From G965267185 sp965267185 (GTDB lineage: Bacteria > Pseudomonadota > Alphaproteobacteria > UBA6615), in NCBI GenBank assembly GCA_965267185.1, contig OZ253937.1, forward strand, positions 992,001-1,056,000: a stretch of DNA of 64,000 nucleotides. The letters run 5' to 3'. Position numbers and translations under genes: made by a program. The notes beneath the pieces are model-generated. The model did not search any database and was not told the origin of the DNA. It was given only the letters and a program-made list of their open reading frames with translations. Shown here in pieces: positions 24,346-33,599 of the stretch. Every line of letters begins with the position of its first letter. The first letter of the stretch is position 1.

Positions 24346-25311
24346 ATGCCTCACATGATTACGGCTTTTCATAAGCGCCCCTTAATCCTTTCCTTCTTCA
24401 GCCTTTTTGTCCTAGCCGCGTGCGCGGAAACGGAGTTCCTTGTCCACACGGCGAAGTCCGTGCGCAGTGACGCCACGCCCGCCCCGGTCGGCGACTACAA
24501 GGTCGGCAAGCCCTACCAGATCAACGGCAATTGGTACTATCCCACCGAAAACTACGAGTACGTGGAAACCGGCATCGCCTCCTGGTATGGCCCGAACTTT
24601 CACGGCAAGCGCACGGCCAACGGCGAGCGCTTTAATCAACACCTGGTCACCGCCGCGCACCCCACACTACCGTTGCCCAGCGCCGTCCGCGTGACCAACC
24701 TGGAAAACGGCCGCAGCATCACGTTGCGAGTCAACGACCGTGGCCCGTTCGCCCGCGGCCGGATCATCGATGTCTCGCGCCGGGCGGCACAATTGCTCGG
24801 CTTTGAAAAGAAGGGCACCGCGAAGGTGCGCGTCAATATTTTGCCCGACGAAAGCCGGCGGCTGAAACTCGCGGCCATAAACGGCGGCACAGCACCGCTG
24901 GATCAGCCTCAAGTCGCTTCGTCGCCGCGTGAAGTCGTTGTCGCGACGCCGATCCCGAACTCGGGACAACCGGTGCAACAGGCTGCGAATACACCAGCGG
25001 GGGGCTCGGCGACCGCGGCCGCACGCAGCGCCTCGACGATCCCGTTATTGTCGCAGGAAGTCGAGGTCTTGCCGGTCAGCCCCACCGGTATTTTCGTGCA
25101 GACCGGAGCCTTCTCCAACCTGTCAAACGCGTTGCGCATGCGCGACCGGATTTATGCGATGGGGCCGACGCAAATCAGCCGCTTTCAGGCCGGTGGCGCC
25201 GAGGTGTTCCGGGTCCGCATCGGGCCGTTGGCAACGGTGGCCGACGCTGATTCGACGCTGCGCCGCCTAACCAATGCGGGCGTCGCGGATGCGCGGCTCG
25301 TCGTTGAATAA
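24346..25311 (+). CDS. rlpA: RlpA-like septal lipoprotein with SPOR domain
   Basis: A 321-residue lipoprotein with lipobox LAAC at Cys26. The double-psi beta-barrel domain reads GIASWYGPNFHGKRTANGERF, then VTNLENGRSITLRVNDRGPF and RIIDVSRRAAQLLGF. A long Ala/Pro/Gln-rich linker leads to a C-terminal SPOR domain from about 248 (FVQTGAFSNLSNALRMRDRI). RlpA is a lytic transglycosylase acting on denuded glycan at division sites. The start may be ATG 24346 or 24355. It lies between mltB-like and dacA-like genes. Confidence 0.92.
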   Translation: MPHMITAFHKRPLILSFFSLFVLAACAETEFLVHTAKSVRSDATPAPVGDYKVGKPYQINGNWYYPTENYEYVETGIASWYGPNFHGKRTANGERFNQHLVTAAHPTLPLPSAVRVTNLENGRSITLRVNDRGPFARGRIIDVSRRAAQLLGFEKKGTAKVRVNILPDESRRLKLAAINGGTAPLDQPQVASSPREVVVATPIPNSGQPVQQAANTPAGGSATAAARSASTIPLLSQEVEVLPVSPTGIFVQTGAFSNLSNALRMRDRIYAMGPTQISRFQAGGAEVFRVRIGPLATVADADSTLRRLTNAGVADARLVVE

Positions 25312-25341
25312 AAGCCGCATACCGCAACGATTGGAGTGACC

Positions 25342-26502
25342 ATGGCCCGTTTAACGTCAATCGCCGCAGGATTAGTTTTAGCTATCGCGGTTGCGGGACC
25401 GGCCGCCGGGCAAGACTTCAAGACGCCGGCCAAGCAGGCGCTTCTGATCGATCATGATACCGGAGTGGTTCTATTCAATAAAAGCGCCGACTCTTCGATG
25501 TTCCCGGCCTCGATGAGCAAAATCATGACCGCATTGCTGGTTTTCGACCGTTTGCGCGACGGCGGCCTGACCCTCGACACCAAGTTTCAGGTTTCCGAAA
25601 AAGCCTGGCGCATGGGCGGCTCGAAGATGTTCGTTAAGGTTGGCGACGAGGTTACCGTGGAGGATCTGCTGCGCGGAATCATCGTCCAATCGGGCAACGA
25701 TGCCTCGATCGTCGTTGCGGAAGCGATCGGCGGGAGCGAAGAAGCCTTCGCCGAGATGATGACCAAGCGCGCCCGCGAAATCGGCCTTGAAAACACGGTT
25801 TTTCGCAATGCTACGGGCTGGCCCGACCCCGACCATGTGACCACCGCGAGCGACATGGCGAAACTTGCAAGCTATGTAATCCGCGAATATCCGGAGAACT
25901 ACAGCTACTACTCGGAGCTTGAGTTCACCTACGGCAAAAGCCTCGACGGCAAGCCCATCACCCAAAGCAACCGCAACCCGTTGCTGTATCAAGGCGGCGG
26001 CGCGGACGGACTCAAAACCGGACATACCGAAGCAGCCGGTTTTGGACTGACAGCTTCCGGCGTTCGCGATGGCCGCCGGCTCGTGATGGTAATCCACGGC
26101 CTCGACAGCATCCGCGCACGCAGCCAGGAATCGCGCCGCCTGTTCGATTGGGGCTTTCGCGAGTTCGACAACTACGATCTCTTCAAAGCAGGTGAAACCG
26201 TGGAGACCGCCGCCGTATGGCTGGGCGATAAGACAACCGTTCCGCTCGTTGTCGAAGACGATCTCACTGTGACGCTGCCCCGTGGCAGCCGGCCGTCGAT
26301 GAAGGTCGTGGTGAAGTACCAGGCGCCAATTTCAACGCCTATCGCCAAAGGCGCCCAGATCGCGACGTTGGAAGTGTCCGGACCGGGGTTCGATACGGTC
26401 GAGCGGCCACTCTACGCCGCCGAGGATGTGGGGCAGCTCGCCTTTTTCGGCCGAGTGGGCAGCGCGATTAAATACATCATTTTCGGCGCCCCCAGCAGTT
26501 GA
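25342..26502 (+). CDS. D-alanyl-D-alanine carboxypeptidase (PBP5/6 type)
   Basis: A 386-residue penicillin-binding protein with an N-terminal signal ending near AAGQ. The three active-site motifs are present: SMSK (about residue 57-60), SGN in IVQSGNDAS, and KTG in GLKTGHT. The C-terminal beta-rich PBP5 domain and an end helix suited to membrane attachment (GRVGSAIKYIIF) follow. It trims the terminal D-Ala from muropeptides. ATG 25342 has GGAG 5 bases upstream; a GTG at 25336 is also in frame. It continues the rlpA unit and precedes tmk. Confidence 0.92.
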   Translation: MARLTSIAAGLVLAIAVAGPAAGQDFKTPAKQALLIDHDTGVVLFNKSADSSMFPASMSKIMTALLVFDRLRDGGLTLDTKFQVSEKAWRMGGSKMFVKVGDEVTVEDLLRGIIVQSGNDASIVVAEAIGGSEEAFAEMMTKRAREIGLENTVFRNATGWPDPDHVTTASDMAKLASYVIREYPENYSYYSELEFTYGKSLDGKPITQSNRNPLLYQGGGADGLKTGHTEAAGFGLTASGVRDGRRLVMVIHGLDSIRARSQESRRLFDWGFREFDNYDLFKAGETVETAAVWLGDKTTVPLVVEDDLTVTLPRGSRPSMKVVVKYQAPISTPIAKGAQIATLEVSGPGFDTVERPLYAAEDVGQLAFFGRVGSAIKYIIFGAPSS

Positions 26503-26535
26503 CGCACGGCCCCGCTGTGTGACACGTCCCTCTCT

Positions 26536-27219
26536 ATGATGGCGACGGCGCAGCAGGGACGGTTTATTACGCTGGAAGGCGGCGAGGGGACGGGTAAGTC
26601 GACCCAGATCGCCAAACTGGCCGAACGCCTGCAAAAGGCCGGCATCAACGTCATCACCACCCGCGAACCGGGCGGCGCGCCTGGCGCCGATACCATCCGC
26701 TCCATTCTCGTCTCCGGTGCGACCGACCGGTGGGACCCGATGTCGGAGGCCTTGCTGAACTTCGCTGCCCGCCGGGAGCATCTCATTCGGACAATTTGGC
26801 CGACGATGGAACGCGGCGGCTGGGTAATCTCCGACCGCTTCGCCGACTCGACCATGGCCTACCAAGGCTATGGACACGGAGTCGACCGGGAACTGATCGC
26901 CACGCTCTACCGCGCCGCGGTGGGCGATTTCCGGCCCGATCTCACACTCGTGCTCGACCTGCCCGTCGACGAGGGGCTGCGGCGGGCCCAGCAACGTAAC
27001 GGCAAAGGCGATGAGGCTGAAGACCGCTACGAGCGCATGGACGTCGCGTTTCATGAGCGATTGCGCGCGGGTTTTTTAGCGATTGCCGCTGACGAGCCCG
27101 ACCGCTGTGCGGTGATCGATGCGAGCGGCGATCCAGACGAGGTGGCGGGTCGTATTTGGGCCGCCGTATCCGGTAAGCTTGCCGACGATCTAGCGGCGGC
27201 CGGAACGGCAAAAGGGTAG
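26536..27219 (+). CDS. tmk: Thymidylate kinase
   Basis: A 227-residue kinase that phosphorylates dTMP to dTDP. It has the P-loop LEGGEGTGKSTQ near 13-24, the DR motif in VISDRFADSTMAYQGYG and the EPGG loop (TTREPGGAPGADTIR). The LID region has the RAQQRN pattern followed by DRYERM. It is 3 bases upstream of holB on the same strand, the common alphaproteobacterial tmk-holB order. The second Met is at position 2, so either may start the protein. Confidence 0.95.
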   Translation: MMATAQQGRFITLEGGEGTGKSTQIAKLAERLQKAGINVITTREPGGAPGADTIRSILVSGATDRWDPMSEALLNFAARREHLIRTIWPTMERGGWVISDRFADSTMAYQGYGHGVDRELIATLYRAAVGDFRPDLTLVLDLPVDEGLRRAQQRNGKGDEAEDRYERMDVAFHERLRAGFLAIAADEPDRCAVIDASGDPDEVAGRIWAAVSGKLADDLAAAGTAKG

Positions 27220-27222
27220 ACC

Positions 27223-28302
27223 ATGAGCGACGACATCATCGCCCGCATCGAAGCGCCCCGCGCGGCACCGGCGTTGATTGGCCACGAGGCCGCGGCAGCG
27301 GCTTTGGCCGACGCCTGGCATAGCGAGCGGCTTGCCCATGCCTGGATGCTCGCCGGTCCGCCGGGTATCGGCAAAGCGACCCTAGCCTGGCAATTCGTGC
27401 GTTTCGTGGCCGGCGGCGGCGAACCAGCGGGCGAGGGAGGTCTTTCTCACGACCTGAAGCACCCTGCCGTGCGCCAAGTGATTGCCGGGGGCCATCCAGA
27501 CTGCCGCCTAGTGCGCCGCAGCCAAGCCTCCCGTGCGCCGCACCGGCTGCGTACTGAAATATCGGTCGAGGATGTCCGTGCGGTCGGTCAGTTTTTGCGC
27601 CATACCGCCGCGATGGGCGGGTGGCGCTCGGTGATCGTCGATTCCGCCGATGCGATGAACTTGAACGCCCAGAACGCGCTGCTGAAAGTGCTCGAAGAGC
27701 CGCCGCCGCGCACGTTGCTGTTGCTGGTCTGTCATGCACCGTCGCGGTTATTACCGACGGTGCGCTCGCGCTGCCGCACCCTAAACCTGCGCCCGCTCTC
27801 TGAAGACCAGGTCGCGACGGTTATGGCGCAGCATGAGCTCGACCTATCCGACGCCGACCGCCAGCTTTTAGCGAGGCTGGCCGACGGCGCACCCGGCTGG
27901 GCGCTCGACCTCGCCGACGCCGGCGGTCTTGACCTCTACCGCAACCTGATCGATTTACTGGCTAGCTTGCCCCAGCTCGACGGCGTGCAACTGCACAAGA
28001 CGGCCGACCGGTTCGCCGGCGCGTCGGGCGAGCCTGCCTACCGGACTTTCGTGGCCTTGCTGCAATGGTGGCTGAGCCGGGCCATTCGGGCCGCAGCCAG
28101 CAAGGCGGACAGCGGCTTCGAGGAGGTGGTGCCGGGCGAGGGCGATCTCACAGTACGGTTAACCCAGCGCGGGCTTGAGCCTTGGCTCAAAGCGTGGGAG
28201 AAAGTCGCCGAACTAACCACCCGGGCGGACGCGGTAAATTTGGACCGCAAGCAGGTGGTTTTGAACACTTTTTTCGAACTGGCGACCGCCGCTCGCGGAT
28301 AG
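27223..28302 (+). CDS. holB: DNA polymerase III subunit delta'
   Basis: A 359-residue AAA+ clamp-loader subunit. A degenerate P-loop GPPGIGKATLAWQF occurs near 45-58. The sensor-1 region follows as WRSVIVDSADAMNLNAQNALLKVLEEPP near 134-161, and PSRLLPTVRSRCRTL contains the SRC motif of delta'. The C-terminal collar domain is helical. It works with DnaX and HolA to load the beta clamp. It lies between tmk and a small membrane protein gene. Confidence 0.93.
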   Translation: MSDDIIARIEAPRAAPALIGHEAAAAALADAWHSERLAHAWMLAGPPGIGKATLAWQFVRFVAGGGEPAGEGGLSHDLKHPAVRQVIAGGHPDCRLVRRSQASRAPHRLRTEISVEDVRAVGQFLRHTAAMGGWRSVIVDSADAMNLNAQNALLKVLEEPPPRTLLLLVCHAPSRLLPTVRSRCRTLNLRPLSEDQVATVMAQHELDLSDADRQLLARLADGAPGWALDLADAGGLDLYRNLIDLLASLPQLDGVQLHKTADRFAGASGEPAYRTFVALLQWWLSRAIRAAASKADSGFEEVVPGEGDLTVRLTQRGLEPWLKAWEKVAELTTRADAVNLDRKQVVLNTFFELATAARG

Positions 28303-28352
28303 CCTAAGCGGGGCGACTTGCGGAGTAACCCGGGGGTGGAAGGATTAAGAAT

Positions 28353-28580
28353 ATGGGCGAGTTACTCGCACGATATTTAGCCCCGCTTACGTACGCGCTA
28401 TATATCATGCTCGCTGTCGGCGGAATCGATCATTTCTGGATCGAGTTTCTGCCCCGGCCCGTGGCGCAGTTGAACCTGTTGGCTCTGTGGCCGCTTCTTG
28501 CGGCGGTTTGGTTTGGCCACAAATATAAAGCGCGAATGAATGCCGAAGCGGCCGGCGAAAGCCGGAATAGAGGCGCGTGA
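28353..28580 (+). CDS. Small membrane protein of unknown function
   Basis: A 75-residue protein with two likely transmembrane helices, at about 10-30 (LTYALYIMLAVGGIDHFWIEF region) and 38-55 (LNLLALWPLLAAVWF), then a short basic tail. I do not recognise a family. It is placed between holB and metG on the same strand, so it may be carried along with them. No good RBS is obvious, so the call is modest. Confidence 0.45.
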   Translation: MGELLARYLAPLTYALYIMLAVGGIDHFWIEFLPRPVAQLNLLALWPLLAAVWFGHKYKARMNAEAAGESRNRGA

Positions 28581-28622
28581 GCATCTCCTTTTTTGTTTTC
28601 TTGATATTGAAACGGACCCGAC

Positions 28623-30176
28623 GTGGCTAAGCAGCCCTATTACCTGACGACGCCGATCTACTACGTCAACGATAAGCCCCATATCGGGCATGCTTACACG
28701 ACGTTGGCGTGCGACGTGCTGGCGCGCTTTCACCGGCTCGACGGCGATGACGTGCATTTTCTCACCGGCACCGACGAGCACGGCCAGAAGGTCGAAAAAT
28801 CGGCGCAGGCGGCGGGCGTGGACCCGCAGGTGTTTACCGATCAGGTCAGCCAGAACTTCCGCCGCCTCGCGGAGGACATGAACTATTCCAATGACGACTT
28901 CATCCGCACCACCGAAGCCCGCCACATCCACGCCAGTCAGGCACTATGGCGCGCCATCCGCGACAATGGCCATATCTATCTGGGCCATTATGAGGGCTGG
29001 TACGCAGTGCGCGACGAAGCGTTCTATGCCGAATCCGAACTCACCAAGGACGAGAACGGCAATAAGGTCGCGCCGTCGGGCGCCGAGGTCGAATGGGTCA
29101 AGGAGCCTTCCTACTTCTTCGATCTCTCGAAATGGCAGCAGCCCTTGCTCGACTTCTACGAGGCGAACCCCGATTTCATCGGGCCGGAGACGCGGCGCAA
29201 CGAGGTAATCAGCTTCGTCAAGGGCGGGCTCAACGACCTGTCGGTCAGCCGCACCAGCTTCAAATGGGGCATTCCCGTTCCCGACGATCCCGATCACATC
29301 ATGTATGTGTGGCTCGACGCGCTGAACAACTACCAAACGGCCGTCGGCTATCCGGACGCGGATAGCGATATGTATTCGAAATATTGGCCCGCCGACCTCC
29401 ACATGGTGGGCAAGGATATCCTGCGCTTTCACGCGGTGTACTGGCCGGCCTTTCTGATGGCGGCCGGCCTCAAGCCGCCAAAGCGGGTGTTCGCCCATGG
29501 CTGGCTGCTTAACCGCGGCGAAAAAATGTCAAAGTCGCTGGGCAACGTCGTAACCGCAGCCGATCTGGTGGAGCGCTACGGTCTCGACCCGGTGCGCTAC
29601 TACCTGATGCGCGAAGTGCCCTTCGGCCAGGATGGCTATATCAGTCATGAGACCATGGTTGGCCGGATCAACGGCGATCTCGCCAACGACCTCGGCAATC
29701 TGGCGCAGCGCGTGCTGTCGATGATCAACAAGAACTGCGACGCCAAGGTGCCGCAGCCGCAGGCCCTAACGCCCGACGACGAGACCATTCTCGCCGCCGC
29801 GGCCGGTGCGCTCGACGCTGTGCGCGACGAGTTCAACCGTCAGGCCTTTCACCGCGGCTTGGAAGCGATCTGGAAGATCGTCGGCGACGCCAACCGGTAT
29901 GTCGACGCACAAGCGCCGTGGGAACTGCGCAAAACCGATCCCGAGCGCATGGCGACGGTGCTTTATGTGCTCGCCGACGTCATAAGGCGGCTCGCCCTGT
30001 TGGTGCAGCCAATCATGCCGGACGCAGCGTCGCGCATGCTCGACCAGTTGGCGGTCCCCGCCGACCGGCGGTCGTTTAGCGCGTTGGGAGACGGCCACGC
30101 GGTCGCGCCCGGCACCGAACTGCCCAAGCCGAGCCCGGTTTTCCCCCGCTATGTGGACGAAGAAGTGGACGCGTGA
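28623..30176 (+). CDS. metG: Methionyl-tRNA synthetase
   Basis: A 517-residue class Ia synthetase that charges tRNA-Met. The HIGH motif occurs as KPHIGHAY near 18-25 and KMSKS in RGEKMSKSLGN near 302. The anticodon-binding domain follows with NLAQRVLSMINK. The insertion between the catalytic halves (YAESELTKDENGNKVAPSG) has no zinc-type cysteine pairs, and there is no C-terminal tRNA-binding (EMAPII-like) domain, as in the shorter MetRS form. The stop overlaps the tatD start by 4 bases, so the two are coupled. Confidence 0.95.
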   Translation: MAKQPYYLTTPIYYVNDKPHIGHAYTTLACDVLARFHRLDGDDVHFLTGTDEHGQKVEKSAQAAGVDPQVFTDQVSQNFRRLAEDMNYSNDDFIRTTEARHIHASQALWRAIRDNGHIYLGHYEGWYAVRDEAFYAESELTKDENGNKVAPSGAEVEWVKEPSYFFDLSKWQQPLLDFYEANPDFIGPETRRNEVISFVKGGLNDLSVSRTSFKWGIPVPDDPDHIMYVWLDALNNYQTAVGYPDADSDMYSKYWPADLHMVGKDILRFHAVYWPAFLMAAGLKPPKRVFAHGWLLNRGEKMSKSLGNVVTAADLVERYGLDPVRYYLMREVPFGQDGYISHETMVGRINGDLANDLGNLAQRVLSMINKNCDAKVPQPQALTPDDETILAAAAGALDAVRDEFNRQAFHRGLEAIWKIVGDANRYVDAQAPWELRKTDPERMATVLYVLADVIRRLALLVQPIMPDAASRMLDQLAVPADRRSFSALGDGHAVAPGTELPKPSPVFPRYVDEEVDA

Positions 30177-30961
30177 CCATGCTGGTCGATAGCCACTGCC
30201 ATCTCGATTTCGACGACTTTGGCGACGATATCGACGATGTCGTCGCGCGCGCCAAGGCCAATGGCGTGGGCGCCATGGTGACCATCTGTACCCATCTCAG
30301 CAAGTTCGAGGGGGTGAGGGGGGTCGCCGAGAAGTACGACAACATCTGGTGCAGCGTCGGTGTGCACCCCCACGAAGCCGGCAGCGAGGGGCAAAAAGCC
30401 GCCGACACGCTGGTGTCGCTTGCCGATCATCCGAAGGTCGTCGGTATCGGCGAGACCGGGCTCGACTATTACTACGAACATAGTCCGCGCGACGCCCAGC
30501 GGCAGAGCTTCCGCGCCCATATTGCCGCGGCGCGGGAAACGGGGCTGCCGCTGATCGTCCATTCGCGCGACGCCGACGATGAGATGGCCGAGATCCTGCA
30601 CGAAGAGTATGCCACCGGGCCTTTCAGCGGCGTGATGCACTGCTTCAGCAGCGGTCCGGCGCTCGCCGAAGCGGCGCTTGAGATCGGCCTCTACATCAGT
30701 TTTTCCGGCATTCTCACGTTCAACAAGGCCGAGGAAGTACGCACGATCGCCAAAAATGTGCCGCCGGACCGGCTGCTGGTTGAAACCGACGCGCCCTTCC
30801 TCGCGCCGGTCCCCAACCGGGGTAAGCGCAACGAGCCGTCGTTCGTCGTTCATACGGCAGCGCAACTGGCCAAGGTGAGGGACCTCAGCAGCGCGGAATT
30901 GGCGCAGCTCACCACCGATAATTTCTACCGGTTGTTCAACCGGGCCCAGCCCGTCGGGTAA
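30173..30961 (+). CDS. TatD-family metal-dependent DNase
   Basis: A 262-residue TIM-barrel nuclease of the TatD/YcfH type. The metal motifs are VDSHCHLDF at the start, GIGETGLDYYY with its Glu, LPLIVHSRDAD with His, MHCFSSG, and VETDAPFLAP with Asp near the end. The enzyme removes 3' deoxynucleotides from damaged DNA in model members. It begins inside the metG stop region (GTGACC) and is followed by the PhnP-like gene at 21 bases. Confidence 0.93.
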   Translation: MTMLVDSHCHLDFDDFGDDIDDVVARAKANGVGAMVTICTHLSKFEGVRGVAEKYDNIWCSVGVHPHEAGSEGQKAADTLVSLADHPKVVGIGETGLDYYYEHSPRDAQRQSFRAHIAAARETGLPLIVHSRDADDEMAEILHEEYATGPFSGVMHCFSSGPALAEAALEIGLYISFSGILTFNKAEEVRTIAKNVPPDRLLVETDAPFLAPVPNRGKRNEPSFVVHTAAQLAKVRDLSSAELAQLTTDNFYRLFNRAQPVG

Positions 30962-30982
30962 AGGCCGGGCAGGGAGGCGGGA

Positions 30983-31771
30983 GTGCGCATCACCGTTCTG
31001 GGAAGCGGCAGTTCGGGCGGCACTCCCATGCTCGGCCCTGGCGGATGGGGTGCCTGCGACCCCGCCAACCCGAAAAACCGCCGCCGCCGTCCGTCGATCA
31101 TCGTGGAAGACGGCGACACACGGCTCCTTGTCGATACCTCGCCGGATCTGCGCGAACAGCTCCTGGATGCGGGGGTCTGGAGTGTCGACGCAGTGCTCTA
31201 CACCCATGCCCACGCCGACCACGTCAACGGGATCGACGATATCCGCTCCTTGAACTATCACCGCCGGGGAGCGCTCGACGCCTATGCCAGCCGGCAAACC
31301 CTGGATACGCTGGCAGAACGGTTCGCCTACGTCTTCGAGCCCTATGGGGCGTCGGCGAAGTTCTTTCGGCCTTGTTTAACGCCCCGCGAAATCGACGGGC
31401 CGTTCCAAATCGGCTCTCTGGATATCGTGCCGTTCGAGCAGGAGCATGGGCGCATGCCGTCGCTCGGTTTTCGCTTTAATAAATTTGCTTATTCCACTGA
31501 TGTTAAAGCATTATCCGACGACGCCTTTGCGACACTCGACGGCATCGAGGTGTGGATTGTCGATTGCCTGTCTGAAACGCCGCATCCGAGCCACAGCCAT
31601 TTGGCGCAGACGCTCGACTGGATCGCCCGCGTGGGCCCAAAACGCGCGATTCTCAACCATCTGAGCCACAATATGGATTACGGGCAGTTGACCGCCAAAC
31701 TGCCACCGGGCGTCGAACCGGCCTATGACGGCATGGTAATCGACCTGTCCGATAACGGGGCGGATGAATAG
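30983..31771 (+). CDS. MBL-fold phosphodiesterase (PhnP-like)
   Basis: A 262-residue metallo-beta-lactamase-fold protein. It begins RITVLGSGSSGGTPMLG and contains LYTHAHADHVNGIDDIRSLN with the HxHxDH site, GFRFNKFAYSTDVKAL, and ILNHLSHNMDY with the last metal His. The closest named relatives are PhnP-type cyclic phosphodiesterases. No phn cluster is near. In alphaproteobacteria a gene of this family commonly follows tatD, as here, so the neighbourhood supports a housekeeping role. The true substrate is not known. Confidence 0.85.
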   Translation: MRITVLGSGSSGGTPMLGPGGWGACDPANPKNRRRRPSIIVEDGDTRLLVDTSPDLREQLLDAGVWSVDAVLYTHAHADHVNGIDDIRSLNYHRRGALDAYASRQTLDTLAERFAYVFEPYGASAKFFRPCLTPREIDGPFQIGSLDIVPFEQEHGRMPSLGFRFNKFAYSTDVKALSDDAFATLDGIEVWIVDCLSETPHPSHSHLAQTLDWIARVGPKRAILNHLSHNMDYGQLTAKLPPGVEPAYDGMVIDLSDNGADE

Positions 31772-31841
31772 TCGCCAATTCACAGGCCTGTAGCCTAAAC
31801 TGTGCCAAGACGGCGAAAACGGGCCTCAGAAAGGAAACACC

Positions 31842-32510
31842 ATGTCCGAAAAGGAAATTATCTATGTCGGCGATCCCATGTGCTCCTGGTGTTGGGGGTT
31901 TTCGCCGGTATTGGATCAGATCCGCCAAAATTATGACGCCATGGCACCCATGCGCGTGATCGTCGGCGGCCTGCATGCGTTCGATTCCGAGCCCATGAGC
32001 GAGGAATACAAAGCGCAAATCCGCTCGCACTGGGAACATGTCGCCGAGGCGACCGCTCAGCCGTTCAATTACGCCTTTTTCGACCGTAAAGGCTTTGTGC
32101 TGGATACCGAGCCCGCATGCCGCGCCACGGTGACGGTGCGCAATATCAAACCCGCTTCCGTCTGGCCGTTCTATGAGTCGATCCATAAAGGCTATTACGT
32201 CGAGGATACCGACACGACCGCGCTGGAGACCTTTATTACGTATGCCGAACGCGAAGGCATTGAGGGCGACGCGTTTAAAGCCGCGTTCGAGTCCGACGCC
32301 ATGCGCCAGGAAACCCTGGAGGACTTCGCGTGGTGCCAACAAGCCGGCGTGACCGGGTTTCCCACGGTGGTTCTACGCGAAGACCAGCATATGGGGGCGT
32401 TGACGGTTGGTTATCGGCCGTTCGGCGACATCAGGCCGACGCTCGACGCCTGGACGTCAGGGGAGTTCAGCTTGGCCCAAACCAGTAACGCCAACACAAG
32501 CACCCATTAA
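31842..32510 (+). CDS. DsbA-family protein (FrnE-like)
   Basis: A 222-residue thioredoxin-fold protein without signal peptide. The active site reads DPMCSWCWGF, with Cys14 and Cys17. The C-terminal VTGFPTVVL carries the cis-Pro loop. FrnE-like members are cytoplasmic disulfide isomerases or DsbA relatives, sometimes linked to stress responses. A GAAAGGAAAC site precedes the ATG. The next gene is 156 bases away and probably separately expressed. Confidence 0.87.
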   Translation: MSEKEIIYVGDPMCSWCWGFSPVLDQIRQNYDAMAPMRVIVGGLHAFDSEPMSEEYKAQIRSHWEHVAEATAQPFNYAFFDRKGFVLDTEPACRATVTVRNIKPASVWPFYESIHKGYYVEDTDTTALETFITYAEREGIEGDAFKAAFESDAMRQETLEDFAWCQQAGVTGFPTVVLREDQHMGALTVGYRPFGDIRPTLDAWTSGEFSLAQTSNANTSTH

Positions 32511-32551
32511 GCGCCGTAACGCAGGGCTGTCGTAGAGATACCTAAATTTAA

Positions 32552-32567
32552 CATAATATATATTATG
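32552..32567. promoter_or_regulatory. Perfect 16-bp palindrome
   Basis: CATAATATATATTATG reads the same on both strands. It lies 100-115 bases ahead of the hydrolase start and within a local AT-rich spot. It could be a dimeric-repressor site or part of a promoter. No protein is known to bind here. Confidence 0.4.
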
Positions 32568-32666
32568 CGATATTTATTGATGTCCTGATGGATCCCGCAC
32601 ACATCAGAATTATCGCCCTCCCTGCCTGGTGCCCCGAAAATCCGGCGCGACAGGATTGAGATTCAA

Positions 32667-33476
32667 TTGACGGTACTAATTCGATCCATAATGACGCTCG
32701 CCGTTATTCTATTCGCGGTTTTCGCGTCAACAGCTGGTGCCTCTTTCGTGTTGCAAGACCGTTTGATCTTTCCTGCCCCGAACATCGTTATCCCGACATT
32801 CCCGGGAGACGGCTTCGAGCCTGTCTCGATTCCGACACCGGATGGGGAAACGCTTGCGGCGTTCTATCACCCGCCCGAAGACGGCGAAGCGACTGTGCTC
32901 GTCTTTCACGGCAACGGCGACGCCGCCATCTACCAGGAGATCAAAGGGACCGCACTGGCTCAAGCTGGCTTTGGCGTCCTTCTGGCCGAGTATCGCGGCT
33001 ACGCCGGCAGCACCGGCAAGCCGTCTGAAAAGGGATTGTTCATCGATGGCCGGGCGTCCTACGATTTTGTCCGGGAGCAGACACCGCAACCGATAGGGCT
33101 CTACGCTCATTCCTTGGGCACTGCCGTCGCGGTAAATCTTGCATCGGAGCGGCCGGTTTTCGCGCTCGTTCTGGAATCGCCTTTTGATTCGCTGGAAGCG
33201 GTTGCCCAGCGGCATTTTCCGTGGTTACCGGTCAGTCTGTTTTTGAAACACAGGTTCCAATCCGACCGGGTGATCGCCGACGTACAAGCGCCCCTACTCA
33301 TGATGCATGGCAGCCGCGATAATGTGGTCCCCATAGAACGCGGTATTCGGCTTGTCGAACTGGCAAATAGTGAAACCAAATTTTTGGAGATCGACGGCGC
33401 CGGCCACAACGACCTCGCGAGATTTGGTACGGTCGACAAGGCGATTGAATTCTTGCGACAAACGTCACGCCGATAG
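32667..33476 (+). CDS. Alpha/beta hydrolase, membrane-anchored (ABHD/BEM46-like)
   Basis: A 269-residue serine hydrolase. Residues 8-25 form a signal anchor, then VLQDRLIFPAPN. The core has VFHGNGDAA, the nucleophile in YAHSLGTAVA, Asp in MHGSRDNVVP and His in GAGHNDLA. Bem46/ABHD-type bacterial relatives have unknown substrates. TTG 32667 gives the long signal-anchor N-terminus; ATG 32691 is an alternative. A weak hairpin (33582-33594) lies between its end and the convergent ldtR-like gene. Confidence 0.82.
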   Translation: MTVLIRSIMTLAVILFAVFASTAGASFVLQDRLIFPAPNIVIPTFPGDGFEPVSIPTPDGETLAAFYHPPEDGEATVLVFHGNGDAAIYQEIKGTALAQAGFGVLLAEYRGYAGSTGKPSEKGLFIDGRASYDFVREQTPQPIGLYAHSLGTAVAVNLASERPVFALVLESPFDSLEAVAQRHFPWLPVSLFLKHRFQSDRVIADVQAPLLMMHGSRDNVVPIERGIRLVELANSETKFLEIDGAGHNDLARFGTVDKAIEFLRQTSRR

Positions 33477-33581
33477 CCCAGCAAGGCAGCATGGCGGCAT
33501 GGCACCACCCTGCCCTCGACTAAACGCACGCAGCGCGAAGACGCGAGGCTACGCGATATCGAAGCAGTGTGTTTAGGAAAG

Positions 33582-33594
33582 CCCCGAAGCGGGG
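33582..33594. terminator. Small hairpin between converging genes
   Basis: CCCCG-AAG-CGGGG lies between the hydrolase stop (33476) and the ldtR-like stop (33600). On the plus strand ATTTATT follows, on the minus strand CTTTCCT, so it is a weak bidirectional terminator candidate. Confidence 0.45.
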
Positions 33595-33599
33595 ATTTA

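Noticed and set aside
30149..31297. A 382-residue leftward reading frame
   Set aside because: It spans the tatD and PhnP-like genes on the other strand and has no recognisable domain.
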